Below, in pieces: positions 9,346-19,117 of a stretch of 64,000 nucleotides of DNA. A model generated the notes under the pieces. It worked only from the letters and a program-made list of their open reading frames with translations. It did not search any database and was not told the DNA's origin. The position numbers were made by a program, and so were the translations under genes. Position 1 is the stretch's first letter. Each line of letters starts with the position of its first letter. The DNA comes from Bacteroidales bacterium (lineage in GTDB: Bacteria > Bacteroidota > Bacteroidia > Bacteroidales > F082): positions 1 to 64,000 of the forward strand of contig JAFPWT010000007.1 in NCBI GenBank assembly GCA_017394865.1. The letters are read 5' to 3'.

Positions 9346-11997
9346 TTATTTGACGACCGAGATTCTCTTGACGAGGGTCTCGGTTGCCGTATTAATACGG
9401 AGCAAATACATGCCAGCACCATACTGGGCGAGATCCAACACTGTTTCGTCAACATCGACAGCAGCTTCGTAAACCACCTGTCCGAGGGCGTTCAACACCG
9501 TGATACGGTTCATCCCTTCGGCTTTCACTGTAAGTTTTCCAGAGGTCGGATTAGGATATACGCTGACGCCATTGTTCTGCTCGATCAACGCATCAGTGGT
9601 CACATGGACGTAGCCGTGAAGACCATCGACCGACATGGCCGGGGCCGACTCGCAGGTCGCACCGCCAGCGACAGAGTTGACCGCCGTCACCTTATAATAA
9701 CAATTGACCGACTGGATGTCGTTGTCATCGTAACTGGTGTCATCACCGTCAGCCCAGCCAATCAAGTTATAGTTGACGCCATCGAACGAACGATAGATAT
9801 TGTAATGAACCGTTTCGCTGGCTGTTCCCGACCACACCGCATTGGTCACCGTGATGTTGTCAATGCAAATGGCATAAGCCGATACCGCTGAGAAATGGCG
9901 GAAGCCGAGGTAGACCCTTTGGCCAGCGTAGGCCGAAAGGTCGACCGTATAGCGCATATAGGGGCTCTGTGAGACCCATTGAGCAATGGTGTTGATACTC
10001 AATCCATCTTCGGAGGCCACAGCCACACCAAAGGTTTCAGCTGGATAGTTCGGATCCCATCCAGCAGCATAGAATGTCATGGAAGCACCAGGAAGGATTT
10101 TCACCAAAGGCATGAACGCATAATTGTCTGGATGCAATTCGCCATAACCGTTCAAGTAGGAGAACGAGGCAAGAGAAGCATTGGTGTTTGTGGTATTCAC
10201 GCTTCCGTCGGGATTCATGCCACCGCCATTGTAAATGCCAAACAGCTGTTGGTCACCATCGGCATCGAGGAAAGTCCAGCCTTGAGGGTCGTCCTCGAAA
10301 TCAATGAAGAAGTCGCGTTCCCATTTTAGGATGACCTTTTGTCCGTCCCATTCGGCCGACAGGTTCTTGGGCTCTACGCAATCAATTTCAGCATTGGCAC
10401 ATTGGGGAGCTGCCAAGGCATAACAGGTACCATCCGTCTTGCTTCCTTCTTGGATCACGCGAATACAATATTCAGTTGTATAACGGTTCACACCATGAAT
10501 ATAGCTTGTTTCTCCATGATTCAATGCAGCAATGAGTTCACCGTTGGCATAGACCAAAGCACCTTTGGCGGGGCGTTGGATCTCGGCTTCGACGTTGGTC
10601 ACCTTGATATTGTCAACATACAGGTAATAGGTCTCGCCTGTGGTGTTGAAGTGACGGAGGGCCACGTAGATGGGCTGTCCAGCGTAAGCCGAGAGGTCAA
10701 CAGCATATTCCGTATAGGTCCCTGTGCTGTTCCACTCTTGAATCATGGTGAAATCTGCAGGGTTGGTATTACCGTTGGTCGAAACTGCCACGCCAAAATG
10801 TTCGGGATCGGGAGCAATGCCAGGCATGTCAGCATCCACAGCCATGAAGGAGAAGGTAGCTCCCGCATTGGGGATAAGACGTGGCAACACCACGTAGTTG
10901 TCAGGATTGAGGGCTTGGGCGTTGGCCCCACCGATCCAAGAGTCTGATCTCAAGCAATTGCCGCTACCGTAGCCACCAAAGGGATACACTCTGAAGTTGT
11001 AGCCATCGTGGTTGGCATCGATCAAGGTGAGATCCATCAAGGTACTATCGGAGAAGTCGTAGAGCAGTTCATCAACGGTGTAGGAAGAGTTCATCATCGG
11101 GAGATCCCAGCTAAGTGTGACCGTGTTGCCATCGCTCTCAGCATGAAGACCCGTCGTAGAGCCTTGGAAGTGGTCGCCCGAGCGGAAAGTCCAATCCGTC
11201 GTATTGGATAAAGTAGCACCCGACTGATAGGATGCCGTGACCGTGGTGGTATGTGATGAACCATCAGCGAAACCATCGGTGTTGAGCAGATATTGGGTAC
11301 CCGTGACGTTGGAAGCCACCGTGGCACCATCAAGGGAGATGCTGCAACTGACCAACGGATCTTTGGCCTGCGGGCCTACAAAAACATCATCCACGCAGAG
11401 GCAGAAGTTGTCAGGACAGTTGAAATGGCGGATGGCAATATAAACCTGCTGACCCACGTAAGCGTTCAGATCAACAGTGTATTCATACCAGCCGCCCTGC
11501 TTGGCCGTCATCGTCCACTCCTGAAGCATGGTGAACGCCGATGCCGTTGCCGTGGTAGTGGAAACTGCCAATCCGAAATGGTCGGCGGGATAAGCCTCGT
11601 CCAAAGCAGACGCATAGAAGGTCGCATAATGGTTATTGGCGGTAATTGACAATTTAGGAGAGACCAGATAATTATCAGGGTCGAGAGCTCCAGAATAGTT
11701 GCTGTAAGAATACGACATCACCACACCGTCTGAGCCATTGCGTCCATAGCCACCGCCGATGGGGGAGATATTCCAGTTGTAACTATCACCGTCAGCGTCA
11801 ATGGTCGTCCAATTCACCAGGCGGTCTTCAATGTAATCGTTTTCGAAATCGAAGGCATAGCCATCGTTTCCGGTATTATAGAAAGGAGCGTTGAAGATAA
11901 CATACCCCGAAGCGGAGACGTAGCATTGAATGCCCTGTTGGGCGTTAACGCCGAAGACTAATGCCAGCAGCACCAAAGATAAAAACAGTTTTCTCAT
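9346..11997 (-). CDS. T9SS protein with three choice-of-anchor J / cleaved-adhesin modules
   Basis: An 883-residue secreted protein starting with signal peptide [20 protein letters not shown] (start 11997; the upstream in-frame ATG overlaps the promoter). Three related modules begin near residues 50, 310 and 550, each opening with an FDFEN/DFED-type segment, then a (D)ADGD/ANHDGY motif, [21 protein letters not shown] and RHFN...CVDN(I) signatures. This is the jelly-roll cleaved-adhesin family (PF07675-like), known from gingipain and hemagglutinin adhesin domains. Fibronectin-like linkers separate them. The C-terminus ([12 protein letters not shown]... to the end) is a type A T9SS sorting domain. 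Likely a surface adhesin. Convergent with the GLUG protein, with only 15 bases between the stops. Confidence 0.88.
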   Translation of the reverse strand: MRKLFLSLVLLALVFGVNAQQGIQCYVSASGYVIFNAPFYNTGNDGYAFDFENDYIEDRLVNWTTIDADGDSYNWNISPIGGGYGRNGSDGVVMSYSYSNYSGALDPDNYLVSPKLSITANNHYATFYASALDEAYPADHFGLAVSTTTATASAFTMLQEWTMTAKQGGWYEYTVDLNAYVGQQVYIAIRHFNCPDNFCLCVDDVFVGPQAKDPLVSCSISLDGATVASNVTGTQYLLNTDGFADGSSHTTTVTASYQSGATLSNTTDWTFRSGDHFQGSTTGLHAESDGNTVTLSWDLPMMNSSYTVDELLYDFSDSTLMDLTLIDANHDGYNFRVYPFGGYGSGNCLRSDSWIGGANAQALNPDNYVVLPRLIPNAGATFSFMAVDADMPGIAPDPEHFGVAVSTNGNTNPADFTMIQEWNSTGTYTEYAVDLSAYAGQPIYVALRHFNTTGETYYLYVDNIKVTNVEAEIQRPAKGALVYANGELIAALNHGETSYIHGVNRYTTEYCIRVIQEGSKTDGTCYALAAPQCANAEIDCVEPKNLSAEWDGQKVILKWERDFFIDFEDDPQGWTFLDADGDQQLFGIYNGGGMNPDGSVNTTNTNASLASFSYLNGYGELHPDNYAFMPLVKILPGASMTFYAAGWDPNYPAETFGVAVASEDGLSINTIAQWVSQSPYMRYTVDLSAYAGQRVYLGFRHFSAVSAYAICIDNITVTNAVWSGTASETVHYNIYRSFDGVNYNLIGWADGDDTSYDDNDIQSVNCYYKVTAVNSVAGGATCESAPAMSVDGLHGYVHVTTDALIEQNNGVSVYPNPTSGKLTVKAEGMNRITVLNALGQVVYEAAVDVDETVLDLAQYGAGMYLLRINTATETLVKRISVVK

Positions 11998-12017
11998 GGT
12001 TTTTTTGAATTGGGCTA

Positions 12018-12025
12018 CAAAGGTA
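12018..12025 (-). promoter_or_regulatory. -7 element for adhesin gene
   Basis: Minus-strand TACCTTTG, 20 bases before the ATG at 11997. It lies back-to-back with the pckA promoter. Confidence 0.7.
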
Positions 12026-12038
12026 CGGTTTTTTACCT

Positions 12039-12046
12039 TACCTTTG
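12039..12046 (+). promoter_or_regulatory. -7 element for pckA
   Basis: TACCTTTG, 26 bases before the pckA ATG; only 13 bp from the divergent -7 element, so the two polymerases probably compete. Confidence 0.75.
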
Positions 12047-12072
12047 CACATCATTCACTTAATCTTATTATT

Positions 12073-13704
12073 ATGGCAAAGAACATCGAAGAGATCAGAA
12101 AAGCATTGGCTTCCTACGGAATCGCTGATGTAAAGGACATTTACTATAACCCGAGCTACGAGCAGCTCTTCAAGGACGAGATGGATCCCGCCCTGACGGG
12201 CTACGACAAAGGCGTGCTCACCGAGCTCGACTCCGTCAACGTGATGACCGGCATCTACACCGGCCGTTCGCCCAAGGACAAATACATCGTCATGGATGCC
12301 AAGTCGAAGGACACCGTGTGGTGGACCACCGAAGGCTACAAGAACGACAACCACCCAATGAGCGAAGAGGTGTGGGGCAAGGTAAAAGACCTCGCCAAGA
12401 AACAGCTCAGCGGCAAGAATCTCTACGTCGTCGACGCTTTCTGCGGTGCCAACAAGGACACCCGCATGGCCGTCCGCTTCATCATGGAAGTAGCATGGCA
12501 AGCTCATTTCGTGCTCAACATGTTCATCAAGCCTACGGCTGAAGAACTGGCCAACTTTAAGCCCAACTTCACCGTCTACACCGCTTCGAAAGCCAAGGTT
12601 GACAACTACAAGGAACTCGGCCTGAACAGCGACACCTGCGTGGCCTTCAACGTCAGCAGCCGCGAGCAGGTCATCCTGAACACCTGGTACGGTGGCGAAA
12701 TGAAGAAAGGCATGTTCTCGATGATGAACTACTACCTTCCGCTGCAAGGCATCGCCGCCATGCACTGCTCCGCCAACACCGACATGAAGGGCGAGAACAC
12801 CGCCATCTTCTTCGGCCTGAGCGGCACCGGCAAGACCACCCTCTCCACCGACCCGAAGCGTCTGCTCATCGGCGACGACGAGCACGGCTGGGACGATGAA
12901 GGTGTGTTCAACTTCGAAGGCGGCTGCTATGCCAAGGTCATCAACCTCGACAAGGAAAGCGAGCCCGACATCTACAACGCCATCAAACGCAATGCCCTGC
13001 TGGAAAACGTCACCGTCGATGCCGCTGGCAAGATCGATTTCAAGGACAAGAGTGTGACCGAGAACACCCGTGTCTCCTACCCCATCGAGCACATCGAGAA
13101 GATCGTGAAGAACGTGCGTCCCATCTCGGCTGGTCCCGCCGCCAAGAACGTCATCTTCCTCAGCGCTGATGCCTTCGGCGTGCTGCCTCCCGTCAGCATC
13201 CTGACCCCCGAACAGTGCAAGTACTACTTCCTGAGCGGCTTCACCGCCAAGTTGGCTGGCACCGAACGTGGCATCACCGAGCCTACACCTACCTTCAGTG
13301 CCTGCTTCGGCCAAGCCTTCCTTGAGCTGCATCCGACCAAATACGCTGAGGAGCTCGTGAAACGCATGGAACAGAGCGGCGCCAAGGCTTACCTGGTGAA
13401 CACTGGCTGGAACGGCACTGGCAAGCGCATCAGCATCCGCGACACCCGCGGTATCATCGACGCCATCCTCGATGGCAGCATCGAGAAGGCCCCGACCAAG
13501 ATGATCCCGTACTTCAACTTCGAAGTGCCCACACAACTGCCCGGCGTCGACCCGAATATCCTCGACCCGCGCGATACCTACGCCGACAAGAACGCTTGGG
13601 AAGAGAAAGCCAAAGACCTCTCCTCACGCTTCATCAAAAACTTCGAGAAGTTCACCACCAACGACGCAGGCAAAGCCCTCGTGGCCGCTGGTCCAAAACT
13701 GTAA
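12073..13704 (+). CDS. pckA: Phosphoenolpyruvate carboxykinase (ATP)
   Basis: A 543-residue enzyme interconverting oxaloacetate + ATP and PEP + CO2 + ADP. The P-loop GLSGTGKTT is at residues 248-256, followed by the metal-binding LIGDDEHGW and the [10 protein letters not shown] signature of the ATP-dependent family. The start at 12073 gives the normal N-terminus; the longer frame crosses the promoter. Codon bias is strong, as in ppdK. In Bacteroidota this enzyme usually runs in the CO2-fixing direction to feed the succinate branch; the direction here is inference. A small exported-protein gene follows four bases after the stop. Confidence 0.98.
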   Translation: MAKNIEEIRKALASYGIADVKDIYYNPSYEQLFKDEMDPALTGYDKGVLTELDSVNVMTGIYTGRSPKDKYIVMDAKSKDTVWWTTEGYKNDNHPMSEEVWGKVKDLAKKQLSGKNLYVVDAFCGANKDTRMAVRFIMEVAWQAHFVLNMFIKPTAEELANFKPNFTVYTASKAKVDNYKELGLNSDTCVAFNVSSREQVILNTWYGGEMKKGMFSMMNYYLPLQGIAAMHCSANTDMKGENTAIFFGLSGTGKTTLSTDPKRLLIGDDEHGWDDEGVFNFEGGCYAKVINLDKESEPDIYNAIKRNALLENVTVDAAGKIDFKDKSVTENTRVSYPIEHIEKIVKNVRPISAGPAAKNVIFLSADAFGVLPPVSILTPEQCKYYFLSGFTAKLAGTERGITEPTPTFSACFGQAFLELHPTKYAEELVKRMEQSGAKAYLVNTGWNGTGKRISIRDTRGIIDAILDGSIEKAPTKMIPYFNFEVPTQLPGVDPNILDPRDTYADKNAWEEKAKDLSSRFIKNFEKFTTNDAGKALVAAGPKL

Positions 13705-13708
13705 AAAC

Positions 13709-14482
13709 ATGAAAAGACTCACCCCTGCCCTGCTTGTCCTCATAGCCTTGACATGCATGTCATTCATGGCTAAGGACAGCGTCAAGATCAGACTGAAACC
13801 GCAACAAGGCAAGACCTACACCGTCACTTCGAAGGCAAACATGACGACTTCGATGAAAGTTCAAGGCCAAACCATGAACATGTCGCAGGTCATGGAGACC
13901 AGACAAACCTTCACGCCAACGGAAGTCTCCGACGACCAAAGCGTTATCGAGACGCAGATCGAAGCCATTAAGATGACGCTTTCACAGATGGGCATGAAGT
14001 TCGAGTACGACTCGGAACATCCCGAGAATACCAGTCCGATGATCGCCGGACAGACCAAGGAAATTGAAAAGAGCCTCAAGACTACCACCACCATCACCTA
14101 CGATGCTTTAGGACAAATTGTCGGCGATGGCGATTTGACAAACCCGCTGAGAGATGTCATCCTCCAACTCCCTGAAGAAGAGTTAAGTGTAGGTAGCAAA
14201 TGGAGTTCCAACAAATCCCAAACCGTCAGCGACGTCGAAGTCATTGCAAACATGGAATACACCGTCACGGCGATCAACAAAAAGAGTATCGAGGTGAGCT
14301 TCACGGGGAACGTTGAAGCCTCGCTGGTCTCAGGCTCTTACGAAGGCACAGGGATCATCGACCCGAAGACAGGCATTCTCGTGAGCAGCACGACGAATAC
14401 CAGCATCTCCATGACCGTCGATGCGGAAGACATCAGCATCCCCATGGACATGGAGGCGACTACGACAGTTACCGTAAAATGA
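13709..14482 (+). CDS. Exported DUF6263-like protein
   Basis: A 257-residue protein with an N-terminal signal peptide (MKRLTPALLVLIALTCMSFMA). The mature part begins KIRLKPQQGKTYTV and contains repeated Thr/Val/Ser beta-strand segments, EELSVGSKW, and a C-terminal GTGIIDPKTGILVSS... stretch. This general plan (ligand-binding-like beta sandwich, periplasmic) matches proteins annotated DUF6263 in Bacteroidota. No catalytic motif is recognised. It follows pckA by four bases and so is probably transcribed with it, although a functional link to gluconeogenesis is not obvious. A bidirectional terminator follows. Confidence 0.65.
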   Translation: MKRLTPALLVLIALTCMSFMAKDSVKIRLKPQQGKTYTVTSKANMTTSMKVQGQTMNMSQVMETRQTFTPTEVSDDQSVIETQIEAIKMTLSQMGMKFEYDSEHPENTSPMIAGQTKEIEKSLKTTTTITYDALGQIVGDGDLTNPLRDVILQLPEEELSVGSKWSSNKSQTVSDVEVIANMEYTVTAINKKSIEVSFTGNVEASLVSGSYEGTGIIDPKTGILVSSTTNTSISMTVDAEDISIPMDMEATTTVTVK

Positions 14483-14499
14483 CCATGAGGACATCCAAC

Positions 14500-14527
14500 A
14501 AGAAGCCCCGCCGCGGCGGGGCTTCTT
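14500..14527. terminator. Bidirectional terminator
   Basis: A perfect palindrome, AAGAAGCCCCGCC (14500-14512) with GGCGGGGCTTCTT, followed by T-rich sequence on the plus strand. It separates the convergent DUF6263-like gene and the papain-like protease gene. Confidence 0.85.
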
Positions 14528-14530
14528 CTT

Positions 14531-15916
14531 TTATTTGCTATGCGGTATCTCCACGATGATGGGGACGACTCTCTTGTTTGAGCTAGTCGAGAACGATATG
14601 GCAGATGAGCCATATGAGATATCGCTATCAGCGACACAATTGTTAGACCCAAGCGCGGAGGTTACTCTCTGTGGGAAATCGCCCTGCATATGGGAGATCT
14701 GGGCGATGATATTCTCTATAGGAAGTTCCGTTTGTGAATACAACACACACAGATAGTCGGTCCCCACTGTGTTGTCGGTCTCGATATACCATCTTTCATC
14801 GGGGATGGCAATGTTATTCGAGGCATATACCAGCGCCGGGCTGATATTCGGCGTAGGCGGGAACAACAACTCAGGTTTGCCCTTCTTGTCGGAGCCCAAC
14901 ACATAGACGTAGGCAGGCTCTCTGTTCGACAGCAAGATGCGGTAACGCGTGCCCGAAGGATAAGACTTGGGGACTTTATAGGTACGAATGTTTCCACTTT
15001 TTGAGAGCGACACCGACATCTTTCCGCCTGTGGCGAGTTGTATCTCCATGGAGCCCGACAGCGTAGACGCCGTGGGGGTAGTCTTCTTGTTACCAAGATA
15101 CATCTCATACCCTTCTCTCACATATTTTCCATAGTCGCTGTAAGTGACCCAGGTAAAGCCATTGTTACCCCAGTAGGGCCCCCAGCTGTTCAAAATATGG
15201 AACGCACCGCCATACTTCTCATCGTCATAACCTACAACGCACATGGCATGAGCGCCGTCCTCCTGGCTGGTGTTGCCATTCCATAAGTCTTTCGCATTAT
15301 AAAACGACTTGAAGAACCTCATGCCGATGATAACGGGTCTTCCCTCCGAAAGGGCCATCTTGGTTGACTCGATCTTTTTCTGCGCATCGGCACCATATGA
15401 AAACAAGGTGAAATAGTCCTGGATCTTGTAATTGGCAGCATTGGAATACGCTTCTGCCGGGATATACGACGCACAATCCTCATAAAAGACGGACTTCTTT
15501 GGAACACCTTGATCTTTCAGTAGTTGTAAGCCACGAGGGATATATGTGCCTTTTTTGCAGTCGTAGGCGCTGGGATCCTTGATCTTGGCATAGACAAATG
15601 TAGGTGAGAACGCTTCCCTGGCATTGGTTACGGGGTCGGTGCATCCGTTGCGCTCGGCTTCCATGATGGTACGGGCAGCATACGCAATGGCCCAACTGGT
15701 GCAAGTACCATATTGTCCCTGATTCCCAGCAGTAGGGCAATACTGAAGCAATGAAGCACGCTTCGGCAGCGTCTTATAACTACGCGTCAGTTGAGTGGCT
15801 TTCATAGGAATTCGCGAGTACTCCTCTTCATCAAGCACACAGCCCGTGAAGTATTCCGTTGTCTGTGCGATAGCCATCAACGGCATCAAACACAACAATA
15901 AGAGCGTCTTTTTCAT
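14531..15916 (-). CDS. Secreted C1 family (papain-like) cysteine protease
   Basis: A 461-residue protein with a signal peptide (MKKTLLLLCLMPLMAIAQ). The papain triad is visible: oxyanion Gln66 and nucleophile Cys72 in NQGQYGTCTSWA, His223 in DGAHAMCVVGY, Asn243 in LNSWG. Some 200 residues follow the protease domain, beta-rich and of unknown role, including a YPSGTRYRILLSN segment. No T9SS sorting domain is present, so it is probably periplasmic or outer-membrane associated. An ATG at 15928 abuts the caspase-like gene's stop codon (15929-15931); 15916 was preferred for its standard signal peptide. It is the second gene of a two-protease operon. Confidence 0.88.
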   Translation of the reverse strand: MKKTLLLLCLMPLMAIAQTTEYFTGCVLDEEEYSRIPMKATQLTRSYKTLPKRASLLQYCPTAGNQGQYGTCTSWAIAYAARTIMEAERNGCTDPVTNAREAFSPTFVYAKIKDPSAYDCKKGTYIPRGLQLLKDQGVPKKSVFYEDCASYIPAEAYSNAANYKIQDYFTLFSYGADAQKKIESTKMALSEGRPVIIGMRFFKSFYNAKDLWNGNTSQEDGAHAMCVVGYDDEKYGGAFHILNSWGPYWGNNGFTWVTYSDYGKYVREGYEMYLGNKKTTPTASTLSGSMEIQLATGGKMSVSLSKSGNIRTYKVPKSYPSGTRYRILLSNREPAYVYVLGSDKKGKPELLFPPTPNISPALVYASNNIAIPDERWYIETDNTVGTDYLCVLYSQTELPIENIIAQISHMQGDFPQRVTSALGSNNCVADSDISYGSSAISFSTSSNKRVVPIIVEIPHSK

Positions 15917-15928
15917 AGCTATCGCCAT

Positions 15929-17818
15929 TTATTTAGGATTGAAATAAAAGTCACCCGTGACGGAGGTGTTGTTCCACGGAACTTGAGCGCCACCTGTTTT
16001 CTTCTTCACATCGGCCTGAATCGTCCGGAAGAAGTATTGTAATTCAAGGCCAGGAGTGTTCAGTGCCTTGATGAACGCCTCAGCATATGGGCTGTGGCGG
16101 CCGTCGCCGTCAAGGGCTTCCTTGCCAGGTGAGGTGGCGTACGAGATAAATGTTCCCGTAGCTCCGCTGATATCGAGGGTGGCAAAGCCACGGTCACTCG
16201 AGCCACGGCTCCAGCTCCGTCCAAACGGATCGTTGCGGCAGGCATCGAGAACCACGATATTCATTGAACTCCCCGATTCCTCCATATTCGCCAGCAGCCG
16301 ATTCACATCGTAGCACACATACGGCACGTCGGCGGCCACCTGAGGATCAGCATCGATGGGAACCAAATAGTTGACCCCATCCTTCTGGATGCCGTGACCC
16401 GCATAGTAAAACAGGGCGATGGCATTTCTATCGGCCCGGTTGCTCAGATCGGTCACCGCATCTTCCATTTCGCGCAGGCTTCCGTTGATAACCGTCCTCA
16501 CGTCAAAGCCCAAATTACGCAGGGCCGATGCCACATCGTTGGCGTCGTTGGCTGGATTGACAAGTGGGCTCGATTTGTATTTGGCATTGCCGATGACGAG
16601 GGCAACACGTTTCTGTCCATACACCTGATCGTCGTTTGACTTCGTGTAAATGACCATGCTTTTGCGAGTGGTGGTACCACAGTAGTTCGTAGCCGATATG
16701 ACAATTTCGTTAACGCCCTCACGCAGCGTCACCGTCTGGTTAAGCATCATCTGATAGCCGTCATTCTTCACCGTCGACATCCCCCGATAATAACTGCCGT
16801 TCACAGCAATTTCAGTGTCGGTGATTTCGCTATCGGACATGATTCCAGCCTTCACCGTAAATGACGAACTGCTCGACTCGTATTTCGACAGCCATTCGAT
16901 ACCCGGCTTGTCACAGTCATCATAGTTATAATAATTGGACTTTTTGTTTGGAGCATGTCCAGCCCAGTCAAAGACATAGAAATCGCTCTGCTTGATATCG
17001 GTGTTGTCACTTTGTCTGAGGATCATCGTATGCTTATAGGTCTTTCCCCTTTCCGGTGACGACATCGCTGAATAAGGGATGAATATCTTCAGGTCGCTCC
17101 AATGGCTATCGGTATCGGTAAGCGTCGTAATCCTTTTCGTACTGCATACCGAGCCTTGCGCTGATTCATAGGTTGGATTGTTTGAAGGCATCCACTTACT
17201 ATCGGAATCGATAATAAACGTACTCGCCTTAATTTCTTTTCCACGGTGATTATAGACCGAGAAATCATAATGGAAATACATTCCTTTCTCGCCATCTGAA
17301 TACACATCGAATTCCACCCATGCTTTTTCAAAGATTGCCGTGGGTTTGGGGGTGCTGTATCTTGCCGAATAACCATGCGATGCCCAGTCAAACACATAAA
17401 AATCACTTTGCTTGATATCTTTGCCATCGGTATACCTGACAACCATCGTGTATTTATAGGTCAGGCCGCTTTGTGGCACTGACATGGCTGAATAAGGAAT
17501 GAAAATTTTCAGGTCGTTCCAATGACTATCGGAATCGGAGAGCGTAGTGATCTTTTTGGTACCATATACCGAGCCTTGCTTTGACTTATACGCATCGTTG
17601 CGTGAAGACATCCAATTCCCTTTGGAATCACTGATAAACACACTCGCATAAAGATCTTTACCCCAACAATTATAAACCGAGAAATCAAAATGGAAATACA
17701 TTCCTTGTTCTCCGCCCGATGTCACATCGAACTCCATCCATGTATTGTGAAAGGTGACAGATTGTGCTGCGGCCCACAGGGGAAGCGTCAATGCAAATAG
17801 CAAAAGGATCTTTTTCAT
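15929..17818 (-). CDS. Exported caspase-like (peptidase C14) protein with two N-terminal repeats
   Basis: A 629-residue protein with signal peptide MKKILLLFALTLPLWAAAQ. Residues about 22-280 are two tandem copies of a ~130-residue beta-rich module (each with EFDV...G(E)(Q/K)GMYFH, ITTL.D.DSHW.DLKIFIPYSAMS and IKQSDFYVFDWA). A short Ig-like segment (about 310-390) follows, then the caspase-fold domain from Lys403 (KRVALVIGNAKY), with catalytic His475 in YYAGHG and Cys527 in LDACRNDPF. The C14 fold, both catalytic residues and the P1-pocket region look intact. It immediately precedes the papain-like protease gene. No -7 element was found upstream; the dnaN terminator lies just before it. Confidence 0.9.
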   Translation of the reverse strand: MKKILLLFALTLPLWAAAQSVTFHNTWMEFDVTSGGEQGMYFHFDFSVYNCWGKDLYASVFISDSKGNWMSSRNDAYKSKQGSVYGTKKITTLSDSDSHWNDLKIFIPYSAMSVPQSGLTYKYTMVVRYTDGKDIKQSDFYVFDWASHGYSARYSTPKPTAIFEKAWVEFDVYSDGEKGMYFHYDFSVYNHRGKEIKASTFIIDSDSKWMPSNNPTYESAQGSVCSTKRITTLTDTDSHWSDLKIFIPYSAMSSPERGKTYKHTMILRQSDNTDIKQSDFYVFDWAGHAPNKKSNYYNYDDCDKPGIEWLSKYESSSSSFTVKAGIMSDSEITDTEIAVNGSYYRGMSTVKNDGYQMMLNQTVTLREGVNEIVISATNYCGTTTRKSMVIYTKSNDDQVYGQKRVALVIGNAKYKSSPLVNPANDANDVASALRNLGFDVRTVINGSLREMEDAVTDLSNRADRNAIALFYYAGHGIQKDGVNYLVPIDADPQVAADVPYVCYDVNRLLANMEESGSSMNIVVLDACRNDPFGRSWSRGSSDRGFATLDISGATGTFISYATSPGKEALDGDGRHSPYAEAFIKALNTPGLELQYFFRTIQADVKKKTGGAQVPWNNTSVTGDFYFNPK

Positions 17819-17837
17819 AGCTTTGTTTTTTTTTGAC

Positions 17838-17866
17838 AAAAAGTCCCCGCAGAGCAGGGACTTTTT
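17838..17866 (-). terminator. dnaN terminator
   Basis: AAAAAGTCCC (17838-17847) pairs with GGGACTTTTT (17857-17866); read on the minus strand the stem ends in TTTTT. It lies between dnaN and the caspase-like gene. Confidence 0.8.
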
Positions 17867-17886
17867 AACGTTTTTTTCTAATAATC

Positions 17887-19014
17887 TTATGAATTCAGCA
17901 TCACTGGCATCAACAGCATCAGGATGTCCTCCCCTGCCGTCTCGTTGTTGACGGGGATGAGGATGCCTGCGCGGTTCGGTGCCGACATCTCCAGACGCAC
18001 TTCGGAGGTGTCGAGATTGTTCAGCATCTCCTGGAAGAAACGTGAGTTGAAGCCGATCTCGATGTCATCGCCCGTATAGCTGCAGGCGAGACGTTCTTTG
18101 GCCTCGTTGTAGAAGTCGATGTCTTCGGCGGTAAGCAGGATCTCTTGACCGGCGATCTTGAAGCGCACCTGATGGGTGGCCTTGCTGGAGAACACTGCCA
18201 CACGACGGATGGCCGAGAGGAACAGCTGACGGTCGATGACCAGCTGGTTCGGGTTGTTGGCCGGGATGACAGCCTCGTAGTTCGGATAATGGCCTTCGAT
18301 GAGACGGCACACCAACTTATAATCGCCAAACTCATAAGAGGCGTTGGTACGGTTGAACTCGATCTTCACCGGCTCGTCACCAAGTCCGCCAAGGATGTTC
18401 TTCAACTGGTTGATGGGTTTCTTCGGCATAATGAACGAGGCCTGTACGTCAGAGCGGATGTCCGTTCTTCTGTAGCGCACCAGCTTGTGGGCATCGGTAG
18501 CCACGAAGGTCAAGTATTTCTCTTTCATCTCCATCAGGACACCTGACATGATGGGACGGATCTCGTCGTTGCCGGTGGCGAACACGGTCTTCTCGAAGCC
18601 ACGGGCGAGCACGTCGGCGGGGATCTCCCATACCGAGGTATCTTCCATCACGGGCACTTGCGGGAACTCATCGCTCTTATGGCCTGAGAGCTTATACTGT
18701 CCCTCGCCAGCGTTCAGCACCACAGCCAGTGTGTCTTCGGCGACGTTCACGGTAACCGGCACATCGGGGAAGTTCTTCATGATGTCGAGCAGGATACGGG
18801 CAGGGATGGTCACCTCTCCGGCGCCCTCCATGACGTCAGGCGTCACGTTAACGGTCATCGTGGTTTCGAGGTCAGAGACGGTGATTTTCAGTCCTGAATC
18901 ACTCAACTGGAACAGGAAGTCATCGAGGATGGGCAACGTGTTGTTGGAGCCGATGACACCGCTGAGGGCCTGAAGGCTCTTCAAAAGCTTTAAACTTGAT
19001 ACGATAAATTTCAT
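17887..19014 (-). CDS. dnaN: DNA polymerase III subunit beta (sliding clamp)
   Basis: A 375-residue protein of normal clamp length, starting MKFIVSSLKLLKSLQALSGVI and ending in the clamp C-terminus (ILMLLMPVMLNS). Three repeated clamp domains are consistent with the length and with family segments such as FATGNDEIRPIMSGVL and ATDAHKLVRYR. It forms the ring that tethers the replicative polymerase to DNA. dnaA or other replication genes are not adjacent here, so there is no sign of an origin. It has its own promoter downstream of the 1480-residue protein gene. Confidence 0.97.
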   Translation of the reverse strand: MKFIVSSLKLLKSLQALSGVIGSNNTLPILDDFLFQLSDSGLKITVSDLETTMTVNVTPDVMEGAGEVTIPARILLDIMKNFPDVPVTVNVAEDTLAVVLNAGEGQYKLSGHKSDEFPQVPVMEDTSVWEIPADVLARGFEKTVFATGNDEIRPIMSGVLMEMKEKYLTFVATDAHKLVRYRRTDIRSDVQASFIMPKKPINQLKNILGGLGDEPVKIEFNRTNASYEFGDYKLVCRLIEGHYPNYEAVIPANNPNQLVIDRQLFLSAIRRVAVFSSKATHQVRFKIAGQEILLTAEDIDFYNEAKERLACSYTGDDIEIGFNSRFFQEMLNNLDTSEVRLEMSAPNRAGILIPVNNETAGEDILMLLMPVMLNS

Positions 19015-19072
19015 TTTTCTTTTATTTTTGATGATTACTCTATTTCGCTATTTACCCAATTATAGGAATCTA

Positions 19073-19080
19073 CAAAAATA
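19073..19080 (-). promoter_or_regulatory. -7 element for dnaN
   Basis: Minus-strand TATTTTTG, with a possible -33 TTTG at 19098-19101 (17-bp spacing). The leader is about 55 nt. Confidence 0.6.
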
Positions 19081-19117
19081 CAAAAAAAAATCGATTTCAA
19101 AAGTTTTTTATCAAGAA

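Noticed and set aside
12055-13536. A 493-codon frame antisense to pckA (and similar long antisense frames in ppdK, guaA, ychF)
   Set aside because: They arise from the strong C/G third-position bias of these highly expressed genes; the encoded sequences are low-complexity His/Val/Leu/Asp-rich and lack domains.
17887-19014. A replication origin next to dnaN
   Set aside because: No dnaA, no DnaA-box cluster and no strand switch of core replication genes was seen around it.
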